Source of the DNA: Anaerolineales bacterium
GTDB lineage: Bacteria > Chloroflexota > Anaerolineae > Anaerolineales > UBA4823
Assembly: GCA_022865865.1 (NCBI GenBank)
Contig: JALHTN010000397.1
Location: forward strand, 1 to 21,015
Direction of reading: 5' to 3'
DNA: 21,015 nt
Every line of letters begins with the position of its first letter. Position 1 is the first letter of the stretch. Shown one piece after another: positions 13,552-21,015 of the stretch. Both the position numbers and the translations under genes were made by a program. The notes beneath the pieces are model-generated. The model searched no databases and had not been told where the DNA came from. It saw nothing but the letters and a program-made list of their open reading frames with translations.

Positions 13552-16290
13552 TTAGCGTGGGGGAAGAATGTTCAATTCTTCTGCTCTAGCCACAGCTTTC
13601 CCGCGCTGGTTGACGCCCAGCTTGCCGTATATGTTGATCGTGTGGCGTTTGGCAGTCGCATAGGAAATATTGAGTTTAAGAGCGATCTCTTTGATGCTCA
13701 TCGGCCCCCGCAATAAGAGCAGGACCTCGCGCTCTCGCGGGGTCAGGGGTTCAACCAATGTCGAATTCCCGAGGGATGGATGGTGCGCGCTGCTATGCAG
13801 ATAACTATCATCCTCTTGAAATGCCGCCAGGATGCGGCGAATCATCACCACGGTATGTTCTTGCTCGACAAGTCGCTGAAGCATCGCCCGCATGGGTACC
13901 CCCAGATCAACAAAAACCCGGATGAAGCATCCCGGTCGCCCAAGGTCCAGCGCCTGCTTCAGAACGGCATAGGCCGCGCTGGTTTCCCCCTGGGCATGCA
14001 GCGCCAGGGCGCGCAATGCCAGCATCTCGATCTTGTAGCGGGTGTTATAGGTCCGCTCGGCGATGTCTTCCAGAGTATCAAGGATTTGCAGCGCTAGCTG
14101 CAAATCGGCTTCCTTTCCCCTGGCCACCAGGACGCGCGCCCGCGTTACCCGTGGTTCTTCCAGCCACACAAACGGCTGGTCTGGCGGTGGAACGGTGAAA
14201 GCGTCAGCCCAGTGACCGGGGCCTTCCATGTCCCCTTGCATGAGCAGCAGCCTGGCGCGCAGGGAGCTTGTCCGCTCGTCTTCGCTGCCTCTCTGCTCCA
14301 GGTCAAACTTGCTGATCGACTCCACCATCTGAAAGGCCTCAGTGCTCTCGCCGTGGATCTGATGGATCAACGCCAGGCCGGCAACGGCGTCGCGATATGT
14401 TGATATCTGGGCTGTATAGCGGTTTTTGACGATCTGACCAAAGTACTGTGCGCTAGCATCCAGCTCATTGCGACTATAGCACAACACCCCAAGAAACCAG
14501 TCAGCCCAGTTCTGCATGATTTGGATCTTGCGGTTGGTTGCCCCCTGGAGCTGCACCTGCGCTATTCTACTGGCCTGATCAAGCTGGCCTGTATTGAGGT
14601 AGATAAAAGCCAGTGATCTTAAGAGAAGCAAGGCATAGGTATCATTCTTATCGCTGCAGGACTCGTATTCAGCAAGCAGCAGCTGTTCGGCTTTCTGCGC
14701 CTGATCGCTGGCCTGCATGGACATGCCCAGGAAAAGCATCGCCCCGCCGCGCACGAAAGTCCATGATAGAGGCAGGAGCGCCAACACCTGCTGGCAAAGG
14801 TCGATTGCCAGCGTTGGCTGGTTGTTGAAATACGCATGCTGAGCTCTTAGCACATGGATTTGCCCACGCAAGATTTGCAGCTCCTCCGCCGGCAAAGCTG
14901 CGCCTGCACCTGAATTCAACAGTTCTTCCACCTGCTGGAGGACCTGTGCTTGCAGGTCAAGTCTCCACGAGAACTGCACCTCCCAAGCCCTGATCATCAA
15001 CAGCCCTGGTTGTTGCTGGATTATTTCTTCTGGCAGCAATCGCAGCCAGCGTTCCAGGGTCGGCCGGTCTTCGCGATTGATCACATCGCGAATTCCAGCA
15101 ACCATCAAGCGCGCAGCCAGATCAAGGTCGCCAGCTGCCAGGGCGTGATGCAAAGCTTCATCGAGCAGTCCCTGCTCATCGAACCAGGCTGAAGCCTGGC
15201 GATGCAAGACGGCCACCTGGTCAGGCCTCATCTCTGTCGATGCTCTCTGCTGCAGCAATTCCTGGAATAAATGGTGATAACGGTACCATTCCCGGCGTTC
15301 GTCCAGGGGTGTAACAAACATCTCAGAGCGTTCAATCCAATCCAAACAGGCACGCACATTCCAACCGCCGTGGATCTCTCCAACGACAGTTTCGCATAAT
15401 GAAGCGCAGAAGCGATCCAGAATGGAAGTCTTCAACAAAAATGTTTGGATCGCTGTTTCCTGGTGGATCAGCACTTCTTCCAGGAGGTATGCGGTAATAT
15501 TGGCATTCTCGCTGGATAAGGCAGCCAGAACGGATTCTTGGCTGTCAACGAAACTCAGAGAAAGGGCAGCCAGGTGCAGACCAGCGGGCCAGCCTTCGAA
15601 ACGTTCAGCCAGGATTTGCAGGGCAGACTGGCTCAGCGAAGAATATTTCAGTTTACTCAGGTAGTCAGCTGTCTCCTGCGGTGAAAAGCGCAGGTCTTGG
15701 CTGTGCAATTCGGTGAGCATCCCCTTCGCTCGTAAACTAGTCAGTGGTAACGACGGGTTAATGCGTGAGATCAGCACCAGATGCAGCGGTACTGGCCAGT
15801 GGTGTGCCAATTCACTCAGCAGATCGTGAACCGCCTGCCCGCGGATGGAGTGGTAATCGTCCAGCACGAGAATAGCTTCTCCGGGAAGCGCTGCGAGCTC
15901 ATTAATGAACGTGGTGTAGATGCTCGTCTGGGGTGGTTGCTGCGGCCCCTGGAGCAAGGCCAGGGTTTCCTCACAAGCATCGCTAAAAATCGTGCGCAGT
16001 GCGACAATGAAGTAGCGCAGAAAGAGGTTGAGGTCGCTGTCGTTTTCATCCAGCGAAAGCCACGCTGAAGGCAAGGAAGTGGCATTCTCATCCTGACCAA
16101 CAGCCATATGCTCAAGCCAGGTGCATACCAGGGTGGTTTTACCAAAACCAGCCGGCGCACAGACCAGGGTTAGTGGGTGGTTAATATTGCTATTGAGCTG
16201 CTCTATTAGCCGCGAACGGACGATCAATCTCCTGGTGATCGGCGGGCGGTGCAGTTTAGTTTGCAGCAGGATTGAATTCTGGTCTGGCAT
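13552..16290 (-). CDS. LuxR-family MalT-like ATP-dependent transcriptional regulator
   Basis: This 912-residue regulator has the MalT/LAL plan. It starts with ILLQTKLHRPP, then Walker A APAGFGKTT (residues 45-53) and Walker B ILVLDDYH (about 140-147) of the STAND/NTPase domain. A long TPR-like helical region spans about 350-800, and a C-terminal LuxR helix-turn-helix lies at about 849-905 (LTPREREVL; SIKEIALKLNIS). Such proteins bind ATP and an inducer, multimerise and activate transcription. The inducer is unknown. A promoter candidate is at 16327-16354. Targets could include the minus-strand gene just downstream, but this is not shown. Confidence 0.93.
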   Translation of the reverse strand: MPDQNSILLQTKLHRPPITRRLIVRSRLIEQLNSNINHPLTLVCAPAGFGKTTLVCTWLEHMAVGQDENATSLPSAWLSLDENDSDLNLFLRYFIVALRTIFSDACEETLALLQGPQQPPQTSIYTTFINELAALPGEAILVLDDYHSIRGQAVHDLLSELAHHWPVPLHLVLISRINPSLPLTSLRAKGMLTELHSQDLRFSPQETADYLSKLKYSSLSQSALQILAERFEGWPAGLHLAALSLSFVDSQESVLAALSSENANITAYLLEEVLIHQETAIQTFLLKTSILDRFCASLCETVVGEIHGGWNVRACLDWIERSEMFVTPLDERREWYRYHHLFQELLQQRASTEMRPDQVAVLHRQASAWFDEQGLLDEALHHALAAGDLDLAARLMVAGIRDVINREDRPTLERWLRLLPEEIIQQQPGLLMIRAWEVQFSWRLDLQAQVLQQVEELLNSGAGAALPAEELQILRGQIHVLRAQHAYFNNQPTLAIDLCQQVLALLPLSWTFVRGGAMLFLGMSMQASDQAQKAEQLLLAEYESCSDKNDTYALLLLRSLAFIYLNTGQLDQASRIAQVQLQGATNRKIQIMQNWADWFLGVLCYSRNELDASAQYFGQIVKNRYTAQISTYRDAVAGLALIHQIHGESTEAFQMVESISKFDLEQRGSEDERTSSLRARLLLMQGDMEGPGHWADAFTVPPPDQPFVWLEEPRVTRARVLVARGKEADLQLALQILDTLEDIAERTYNTRYKIEMLALRALALHAQGETSAAYAVLKQALDLGRPGCFIRVFVDLGVPMRAMLQRLVEQEHTVVMIRRILAAFQEDDSYLHSSAHHPSLGNSTLVEPLTPREREVLLLLRGPMSIKEIALKLNISYATAKRHTINIYGKLGVNQRGKAVARAEELNILPPR

Positions 16291-16326
16291 ACTGGGGGAA
16301 TGACCTCTGGGTATATTTTACTCGAA

Positions 16327-16354
16327 AGTATATATGCCTGACCAGTCCGTTCAA
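16327..16354 (-). promoter_or_regulatory. Promoter candidate of the LuxR/MalT-like gene
   Basis: TTGAAC, 16-base spacer, TATACT on the minus strand. The -10 box has five of six consensus bases and ends 36 bases before ATG 16290. Confidence 0.48.
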
Positions 16355-16370
16355 CGCATGGATCACCCTT

Positions 16371-16408
16371 GTCGGGCCCATAACCTCCAGGTCTGAGGTT
16401 CGAAACCT
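16371..16408 (+). pseudogene. Degenerate 3' half of initiator tRNA (anticodon arm to T arm)
   Basis: Aligned without gaps to the intact initiator tRNA gene (16644 down to 16607, opposite strand), 32 of 38 bases are identical, including the GTCGGG anticodon-stem start, CATAACC and GAGGTTCGAA of the T arm. The anticodon stem is broken (TCGGG opposite CCTCC), U33 is replaced by C, the T stem has mismatches, and no 5' half is recognisable. It is therefore a relic, not a working tRNA. It may be an old partial duplication or the scar of an element that used the tRNA as attachment site. Its end also forms CCAGGT/ACCTGG plus TTTTT (16387-16415), which looks like a terminator. Confidence 0.6.
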
Positions 16409-16557
16409 GGTTTTTCCAGGTATTAAACGAGGTAAGGTACTTTTAGGGGCCTTTTTCAGCAGCTGGGCTTGGTATCATGGATAACAAAGAGAAACAAGGA
16501 CCGTCGGGGTACGATTTATCCTTATTTGGTGCGAATCTTGAACTTTCATCTTTAACC
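16409..16557. other. Non-coding stretch between tRNA relic and terminator
   Basis: With the LuxR upstream region this makes about 300 bases without a protein gene. Apart from the LuxR promoter, the tRNA relic and the T-run after it, I see no frame, repeat or RNA I can support here. Confidence 0.4.
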
Positions 16558-16588
16558 AAAAAACCGCAGGCATGATCACCTGCGGTTT
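16558..16588 (-). terminator. Rho-independent terminator after tRNA-fMet
   Basis: AAACCGCAGG / CCTGCGGTTT is a perfect stem (16561-16570 with 16579-16588) with an 8-base loop. On the minus strand it runs into six T bases, nine bases after the tRNA 3' end. The symmetric stem has only a short T-run on the plus strand. Confidence 0.85.
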
Positions 16589-16596
16589 ATCGATAG

Positions 16597-16668
16597 TAGC
16601 GGGGAGAGGATTCGAACCTCTGACCTTCGGGTTATGAGCCCGACGAGCTGCCACTGCTCCACCCCGCA
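16597..16668 (-). tRNA. Initiator tRNA-fMet (CAT)
   Basis: This 72-base cloverleaf has acceptor GCGGGG/CCCCGC (positions 2-7 with 66-71), D stem GAGC/GCTC, anticodon stem TCGGG/CCCGA with loop CTCATAA, and T stem AGAGG/CCTCT. Two hallmarks mark it as an initiator rather than an elongator: positions 1 and 72 are both T and cannot pair, and the anticodon stem carries three consecutive G-C pairs. CCA is not encoded (CTA follows). Its own promoter and terminator make it a single-gene unit. Confidence 0.96.
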
Positions 16669-16696
16669 TCGTTAATACTCTTAGTAGAGCGGGTGG

Positions 16697-16725
16697 ATTA
16701 TAGCACTCCCAATTGCATTGGTCAA
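16697..16725 (-). promoter_or_regulatory. Promoter of tRNA-fMet
   Basis: TTGACC, 17-base spacer, TATAAT with an extended TGC just before it, on the minus strand. Transcription would begin about 20 bases before the tRNA. Confidence 0.85.
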
Positions 16726-16742
16726 GGAGAGATCACCCAGGA

Positions 16743-17123
16743 TTAACGGGACTCTAAGAAAAGGGAAAGCCAGATTTGCAGATTGCTTTCAGGTTCGGGG
16801 GTCACAGCTGGAATGATGGTTACTTCGGGAGTGAATCCCGGGTATTCCAAGGGGATAACCAGGCTCTCACCTTCGCGCACCATGTGCCCTTCCTCATAAG
16901 CCCACTCATTTACTGCCGCCTCTGAGGTAGCATAGGCAATTTGTGTTTCCAAGTAGACCTGAGTCTGTATCAGATCAGTTGCTTCGACCGCGACATCCTC
17001 TCTCCTGTCACTTAAGCGCCGCAGCTCAGCCATGCGGTTATTAAAATCCATCACCAACAGGGTTAACACAACCAGACCGATCACGATCAGAGCATATTTC
17101 CAGCCAAGCCAGGTCCGCTTCAT
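16743..17123 (-). CDS. FtsB/DivIC-like septum-formation protein
   Basis: This 126-residue bitopic protein has a short basic N-terminus, one membrane helix at about residues 8-26 (KYALIVIGLVVLTLLVM), then a predicted coiled coil at about 28-65. A WAYEEGHMVREGE segment near residue 73 follows, corresponding to the 'A-REELGMV-PGE' end of FtsB/DivIC proteins. A Pro-rich C-terminal tail follows. Family members form a complex with FtsL and FtsQ/DivIB in the divisome outside the membrane. The gene stands alone between two tRNA genes. A TAAGAT box six bases before ATG 17123 suggests a leaderless transcript; no close ribosome binding site is seen. Confidence 0.78.
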   Translation of the reverse strand: MKRTWLGWKYALIVIGLVVLTLLVMDFNNRMAELRRLSDRREDVAVEATDLIQTQVYLETQIAYATSEAAVNEWAYEEGHMVREGESLVIPLEYPGFTPEVTIIPAVTPEPESNLQIWLSLFLESR

Positions 17124-17129
17124 AGTTTC

Positions 17130-17158
17130 ATCTTACCTCAGCCTCTTGATTGATGCAA
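17130..17158 (-). promoter_or_regulatory. Promoter of the FtsB/DivIC-like gene, probably leaderless
   Basis: TTGCAT, 17-base spacer, TAAGAT on the minus strand, then six bases and the ATG. Initiation at the usual distance would fall on the start codon. Confidence 0.5.
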
Positions 17159-17182
17159 GTACCATGCCCCCACAAATTAATG

Positions 17183-17209
17183 AAAAATCCCCGTGAGGTT
17201 CCACGAGGA
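17183..17209 (-). terminator. Rho-independent terminator after tRNA-Leu
   Basis: On the minus strand TCCTCGTG pairs with CACGGGGA (one T-G pair) around a 6-base loop and is followed by five T bases. It lies about 20 bases after the tRNA-Leu 3' end. Confidence 0.8.
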
Positions 17210-17229
17210 TCAGTATTAATTAATTTGAA

Positions 17230-17314
<85 letters not shown>

Positions 17315-17324
17315 TTGCCGAGTT

Positions 17325-17352
17325 ATTTTACCCCGAAACATAGTTTTGTCAA
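17325..17352 (-). promoter_or_regulatory. Promoter of tRNA-Leu
   Basis: TTGACA, 16-base spacer, TAAAAT on the minus strand, ending 10 bases before the tRNA, so the primary transcript has a very short 5' leader. Confidence 0.8.
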
Positions 17353-17365
17353 CCTTGTTAGGCCT

Positions 17366-17394
17366 TTGCCCAGGGGTTGCCAGCGTGCTATAAT
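17366..17394 (+). promoter_or_regulatory. Promoter of the envelope operon, near-leaderless
   Basis: TTGCCC, 17-base spacer, TATAAT with extended TGC. Start of transcription is expected near 17401, at most a few bases before ATG 17406, and there is no ribosome binding site. It is back-to-back with the tRNA-Leu promoter. Confidence 0.75.
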
Positions 17395-17405
17395 CGCCAT
17401 TAATC

Positions 17406-18830
17406 ATGCTTATGGATGGATCACTGTACGAGCAAATTATTACCCTTCTGACAGTACCTCCCGGCAACCTGGTATACCACCTGGTGCTGACATTTTCGAT
17501 TGCTGGCGCCCTGCCGGGTGCGCTAACCTTATGGCAGCGAGCAGGAATGGAGGCGGGGCGCAGGATGGTGATCGGCTTGGGGTTGCTCCTGCTGGTCCAG
17601 TTTGTACTGATCATCGATGCTGGTCTGGCTCAATTCTTTCCTGTCTTCGAAGCCTGGCTGCCGGTCCTTGACCGGGCTGCTTATGCATTCAGCTTGATCA
17701 TCTTGATCTGGCTCTGGGTTTACCCGCAGGGATCTCGCCGGGCGAACTCCGCGACCATGATTCTGAGCTTAATCATGCTTTTGCTGGCCGTTCTTACTGG
17801 ATTGTGGTGGCTGAACCAATCAGGAAACTCTCCATTTAATGGCTCGACTGCTGATTTAGTTTGGGCAGGCTTCTCTCTGGCGCTTGCTTTTGGGGGTGGC
17901 CTGTTGTTAATCCTTCGTCGACCGGATGGCTTCGGGTTTGGGTTGGGGATGTTCAGCCTGCTGCTCCTGGGTCTGGTGGTTTATTTGATCGATCCCCAAC
18001 CCAGCGGTAATTTTCCTGGCGTCATCCGGTTAACCCAGATCGCAGCTTTCCCCATGCTGCTGACCCTCCCAACCCGGTTCAGCTGGGGAAGTGACCAGGA
18101 ACTGCAAACCTCATCTGGTCTTGAACCTGCAACCTATGAGAATATTAAAACAATTGCCACCAAATCAGATCCTCTGGAGGTGTGCCAGGCGGTCACGGCA
18201 ATTGTTTCCCGAGCCTTGCATGCCGAATGGTGTTTATTGATCTCGCCTCCCGACAATAATAAACACATCAACCTTTACTGTGGTTACGACCTTAAGCGAG
18301 GAGAAAATTTGGGTGCTGCGACGTTTGACAGCCAGCTGGTTCCCGTTCTATCCGAATCATTGCGTCAGGGACGCCCTCTGCATCTTCCAGCTGAAGGAAA
18401 TATCCCCGATCTCGATGGTTTCGGAAAGGTATTGAATATATCGATTTCTGGCTCATTGTTATCCGCGCCCATTCCCACTCGAAGTGGTGACATTGACAGA
18501 GCCTTAGTGCTCTTATCAGCTGACTCCGAACACTCCTGGTCAGCAACAGACCAAAATTACTTGGCGGATATCGCGGCATCCCTGATGGAAATTTTCGAAT
18601 ATAAGAACCAATACTTGACCCAGTCCGAGAAGCTCACCCAATCCAATACCAATTTACAGAATATCTTGAATGAAAATGAGCACCTCAATCAAGAGATAAA
18701 TGAAATTCGGTCGATTAATATGGCCATAGAACAGCAAATCCAACAGCTCCAATCCGATCTTCAAAACGCGTTGAATGAGCTGGCTGTGATTAAAGCCTCC
18801 GATAGTCAAGAAAAAGGTCGAACAGAGTGA
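17406..18830 (+). CDS. Membrane protein with GAF domain and C-terminal coiled coil
   Basis: The product has 474 residues. About seven hydrophobic helices lie in residues 20-222. A GAF-like domain follows at about 248-398 (ICxAVTAIVSRALHAEWCLLI-type start, ALVLLSADSEHSWSATDQ end), then a coiled coil at about 399-465. There is no histidine-kinase or cyclase domain, so it would be a sensor or scaffold acting through partners. Start may be ATG 17406 or ATG 17412; the TATAAT box at 17389 makes either nearly leaderless. Its stop overlaps the GTG start of the LysM gene (GTGA), so both are translated together. The function is not established. Confidence 0.72.
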   Translation: MLMDGSLYEQIITLLTVPPGNLVYHLVLTFSIAGALPGALTLWQRAGMEAGRRMVIGLGLLLLVQFVLIIDAGLAQFFPVFEAWLPVLDRAAYAFSLIILIWLWVYPQGSRRANSATMILSLIMLLLAVLTGLWWLNQSGNSPFNGSTADLVWAGFSLALAFGGGLLLILRRPDGFGFGLGMFSLLLLGLVVYLIDPQPSGNFPGVIRLTQIAAFPMLLTLPTRFSWGSDQELQTSSGLEPATYENIKTIATKSDPLEVCQAVTAIVSRALHAEWCLLISPPDNNKHINLYCGYDLKRGENLGAATFDSQLVPVLSESLRQGRPLHLPAEGNIPDLDGFGKVLNISISGSLLSAPIPTRSGDIDRALVLLSADSEHSWSATDQNYLADIAASLMEIFEYKNQYLTQSEKLTQSNTNLQNILNENEHLNQEINEIRSINMAIEQQIQQLQSDLQNALNELAVIKASDSQEKGRTE

Positions 18831-19615
18831 AAGACGGATTATTTGGTTTGAACAGTGTTTTTCTAGGTGCCTTTGCAGCTGGGATATCAATCGTGATCGT
18901 ATTCGGCAGCATGCTCCTGGCTTTCACAGAGGGCGCGCAAACCAGCTCCATAGCAGCCTATCCAACCCTTGAAAGTATTGACATCTCTACACCCTCCATC
19001 CAGCTCACCCCAACTGAGGCTCCCACCGAAACCTCCGTCTCCATGCCAACAACAACTCCCTTGCCCACACCGACTTTATCCCCAACTGTGATAAGAACTG
19101 AATCTCAATCCGCTGAGTCCGCAGTATGCGACCCTCCCCCTGGATGGTTTGCATACACAGTTAAAACCGGGGATACTTTAAATAAACTGTCCGCTTCAAC
19201 TGGTGTCACCCCCCAAGAGTTGGCCGATGCAAACTGCCTGTCTGAATCCCGTTTGATGCCTGGTTCTATTCTGTACCTGCCTCCAATTCAACCTACTGCA
19301 ACTCCGGTGAGATGCGGTGCCCCTGCGAATTGGGTGATCTACGTTGTTCAGCCAGGAGATACATTGTTCAATATCGCAGAACGGGTCAATTCAACGGTTA
19401 GCCAGCTCAAATACGCCAATTGCCTTACCTCAGATAATATCCGCAGCGGTCAAAAATTGTACGTCCCTTACCAACCAGCGCCCATTGTAAGCCCAACATA
19501 TCCTCCACCAACAACACAACCCCCGGCACCCACTGGCACGCTGGCCCCGACTGCCACACCAACCGACAGCAACATTTCTAAACGCACACCTCCTTACCCG
19601 TATCCCTCACCGTGA
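18827..19615 (+). CDS. Membrane-anchored double-LysM protein
   Basis: This 262-residue protein starts at GTG 18827, coupled to the gene before. One membrane helix (about residues 8-33) is followed by a Thr/Pro-rich linker, then LysM 1 (about 109-153; YTVKTGDTLNKLS) and LysM 2 (about 171-215; YVVQPGDTLFNIA), and a Thr/Pro-rich tail. Each LysM carries a cysteine pair with equal spacing (Cys101/Cys137, Cys163/Cys199), so a disulfide per module is likely. LysM modules bind the GlcNAc backbone of peptidoglycan. No catalytic domain is present, so it probably tethers or positions other envelope proteins. Confidence 0.88.
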   Translation: MKDGLFGLNSVFLGAFAAGISIVIVFGSMLLAFTEGAQTSSIAAYPTLESIDISTPSIQLTPTEAPTETSVSMPTTTPLPTPTLSPTVIRTESQSAESAVCDPPPGWFAYTVKTGDTLNKLSASTGVTPQELADANCLSESRLMPGSILYLPPIQPTATPVRCGAPANWVIYVVQPGDTLFNIAERVNSTVSQLKYANCLTSDNIRSGQKLYVPYQPAPIVSPTYPPPTTQPPAPTGTLAPTATPTDSNISKRTPPYPYPSP

Positions 19616-19677
19616 TGATTTAATGAGACTTCTGCAGCCCTGAAAGGATATCGATATTCTGGCTTCATCTTTTTCTT

Positions 19678-20715
19678 ATGCGTAAAAAGCTTCCCTTCGT
19701 CCTATTAGCGTTGCTCGGCATAATCTCAGCCTGCAATTTCCCGATGTCCCCAATCACCGCACCGGCTGCGCTGAGCATGAACCAGGATTTCTTATATAAT
19801 CCCACGGATGCAACCGCCACTGCTACTCCTTTCCAACCTCTTCCCCCCACAGCAACCTACTTTCCCACAGCCACCCCTGTTCCACCCACTCCAGTGCCCA
19901 ACCAAGCGCTGGGATCATTTAGTGGTTCCAACTCATTAACCACAGGGATCATCCCGCAACCCAAAGGTCAGATCAATATCCTGGTCTTAGGGTCGGACCA
20001 ACGAAAAGGTACCGGTGGATTCAGAACTGATACCATTCTCCTGGTAACCATCAACCCCGCCAAGAACTCGATTAATATCACCTCATTCCCGCGTGATCTT
20101 TATGTGAACATTCCAGGCGGGGCTGCAAACCGCATTAACACCGCTTTTGGCCGCGGCGGTTTCGAGACCATGGCGAAAACTTTCGAAGTTAATTTTGGTG
20201 TCCGGCCAGACTTCTTCGTTTTGATCAACTTTTGGTCATTTGTTGAGGTGGTCGATAGCTTGGGAGGTATCGATGTAATCGCATCTCAACCGCTCAGCGA
20301 ATACACTGCCCGAGGATGGTTCACGATCCCAGCGGGTCTCAACCACTTGGATGGGAGTACTGCGCTTTATTACTCCCGCTCGCGTAAATCCACCAGCGAT
20401 TTCGATCGCAACCGTCGTCAGCAAGAGGTGGTGCAGGGCATTATCGATCAGCTGATCAGCCTGTATACGATCGCAAAGATACCTGAGTTATACAAGATAT
20501 ACGTCGATAATGTCACTACCAACGTAAAACTGAGCGATATCATCACCCTCATCCCGGTGGCTGCTCGCCTTAGAGACACCAGTAAAATTAAACATTATTA
20601 TATTGGCCGGGGACAGGTTTCAAACTGGATAACTCCAGGTGGAGGAATGGTGCTTCTGCCTATTCAAGATGCGGTAATGGATATTATGAGACAGGCTTTG
20701 AACAGCCCCCAATGA
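19678..20715 (+). CDS. LytR-CpsA-Psr (LCP) family lipoprotein
   Basis: The product has 345 residues. A signal peptide ends in lipobox ISAC (Cys19), so it is probably lipid-anchored. A Thr/Pro-rich linker (about 30-75) follows, then the LCP domain at about 98-260. Visible family motifs are FRTDT (116-119), SFPRDLYV (Arg139), NRINTAF, DSLGGIDV, LYYSRSR and FDRNRRQQE. LCP enzymes transfer glycopolymers from polyprenyl-pyrophosphate to peptidoglycan; these Arg/Asp residues bind the pyrophosphate. Unlike classical LCP proteins it lacks an N-terminal membrane helix beyond the lipoprotein signal. No clear ribosome binding site precedes ATG 19678. It overlaps the next gene by ATGA. Confidence 0.92.
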   Translation: MRKKLPFVLLALLGIISACNFPMSPITAPAALSMNQDFLYNPTDATATATPFQPLPPTATYFPTATPVPPTPVPNQALGSFSGSNSLTTGIIPQPKGQINILVLGSDQRKGTGGFRTDTILLVTINPAKNSINITSFPRDLYVNIPGGAANRINTAFGRGGFETMAKTFEVNFGVRPDFFVLINFWSFVEVVDSLGGIDVIASQPLSEYTARGWFTIPAGLNHLDGSTALYYSRSRKSTSDFDRNRRQQEVVQGIIDQLISLYTIAKIPELYKIYVDNVTTNVKLSDIITLIPVAARLRDTSKIKHYYIGRGQVSNWITPGGGMVLLPIQDAVMDIMRQALNSPQ

Positions 20716-21015
20716 CATTACTAACCGTAGAGCAATCGAATTCTGCTATGAAAACCCTCCAGGGAAAAGGTTATTTTATCTGGAAAATACCGAGCTGTGA
20801 GAATGGCGATCCACAGATGATTGCGGATTTGGCGCACCAGGCACAATTGACACACGTGCTGATCAAAATCGCCGACGGGGTAAATTCCTACAATATATAT
20901 GAAGGAGTAGACCTGGTGCCACCGGTTGCCCGGAAACTGCGGGAACTCGGAATCCAGGTTTGGGGATGGCATTATGTACGCGGAGATAATCCTCTGGGAG
21001 AAGCCCACAAGGCAA
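20712..21015 (+). CDS. TIM-barrel-like (glycoside hydrolase-type) protein, 3' truncated
   Basis: Only the first 101 residues are in the window. ATG 20712 overlaps the LCP stop (ATGA). The sequence contains YFIWKIPSCENGDPQMIADL, THVLIKIADGVN, VDLVPPVARKLRELGIQVWG and a WHYVRGDNP segment. The alternation of strands (VLIKIADG, IQVWGWHYV) and helices resembles the first barrel units of GH25-like or other TIM-barrel hydrolases, and similar proteins often accompany LysM genes in Chloroflexota. Catalytic residues lie beyond the window. It is the fourth gene of the envelope operon. Confidence 0.6.
   Translation, partial: MTLLTVEQSNSAMKTLQGKGYFIWKIPSCENGDPQMIADLAHQAQLTHVLIKIADGVNSYNIYEGVDLVPPVARKLRELGIQVWGWHYVRGDNPLGEAHKA

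Noticed and set aside
16475..16669. 64-residue minus-strand frame
   Set aside because: It runs through the initiator tRNA and its terminator; the peptide (NPKVRGSNPLPAT type) is a typical tRNA-derived false frame.
20721..21008. 95-residue minus-strand frame
   Set aside because: Antisense to the TIM-barrel-like gene, which has a coupled ATGA start and coherent strand-helix pattern.

Overview
The window looks like a chromosomal stretch from a Chloroflexota bacterium, most likely Anaerolineae-like. The assignment is inferred from protein style and is not proven. The supporting signs are a MalT-type LuxR giant regulator, a DUF6325/SHOCT pair, Thr/Pro-rich LysM and LytR-CpsA-Psr (LCP) surface proteins, a FtsB/DivIC-like protein, and a GAF membrane protein. 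Both tRNA genes lack an encoded CCA. No CRISPR array, rRNA, transposase or phage gene was seen.

Layout. (1) Bases 3-440, plus strand: the C-terminal end of a beta-lactamase-fold serine hydrolase cut by the window edge. (2) Bases 579-8409, minus strand: a compact run of membrane transporters. In transcription order these are a BASS-family symporter, a short SulP/ClC chimera, a full SulP permease with STAS domain, an unknown membrane protein, a DUF2254 protein, a 57-residue CxxC protein, a ClC chloride channel-like protein and an AI-2E/PerM-family protein. Several are coupled by 1-4 base overlaps. (3) Bases 8626-11299, minus strand: a sulfur-related set of one DszB-like desulfinase homologue followed by two rhodanese proteins. 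The rhodaneses are paralogues, each preceded by a long perfect hairpin. (4) Bases 11641-13448, minus strand: small soluble or anchored proteins (SHOCT, DUF6325, LURP-one-like, and an unknown 85-residue protein with three 11-bp-spaced upstream repeats). (5) Bases 13552-16290, minus strand: a 912-residue LuxR/MalT-type ATPase regulator. (6) Bases 16371-17314: a degraded 3' half of initiator tRNA, the intact initiator tRNA, a FtsB/DivIC-like gene and tRNA-Leu(CAG), with clear promoters and two terminators. (7) Bases 17406-21015, plus strand: an envelope operon of a membrane GAF/coiled-coil protein, a double-LysM membrane protein, an LCP-family lipoprotein and a truncated TIM-barrel-like protein.

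How they may work together. The DszB-like protein keeps the Cys/His/Arg catalytic pattern of 2'-hydroxybiphenyl-2-sulfinate desulfinase. With two rhodaneses alongside, and SulP and BASS transporters downstream on the same strand, the most interesting reading is an uncharacterised organosulfur (sulfinate/sulfonate) use or sulfur-relay locus. This is inference. The plus-strand operon at the end fits cell-wall glycopolymer attachment and peptidoglycan binding. Several genes have a good -10 box only six or so bases before the start codon and no ribosome binding site, which suggests leaderless transcripts.
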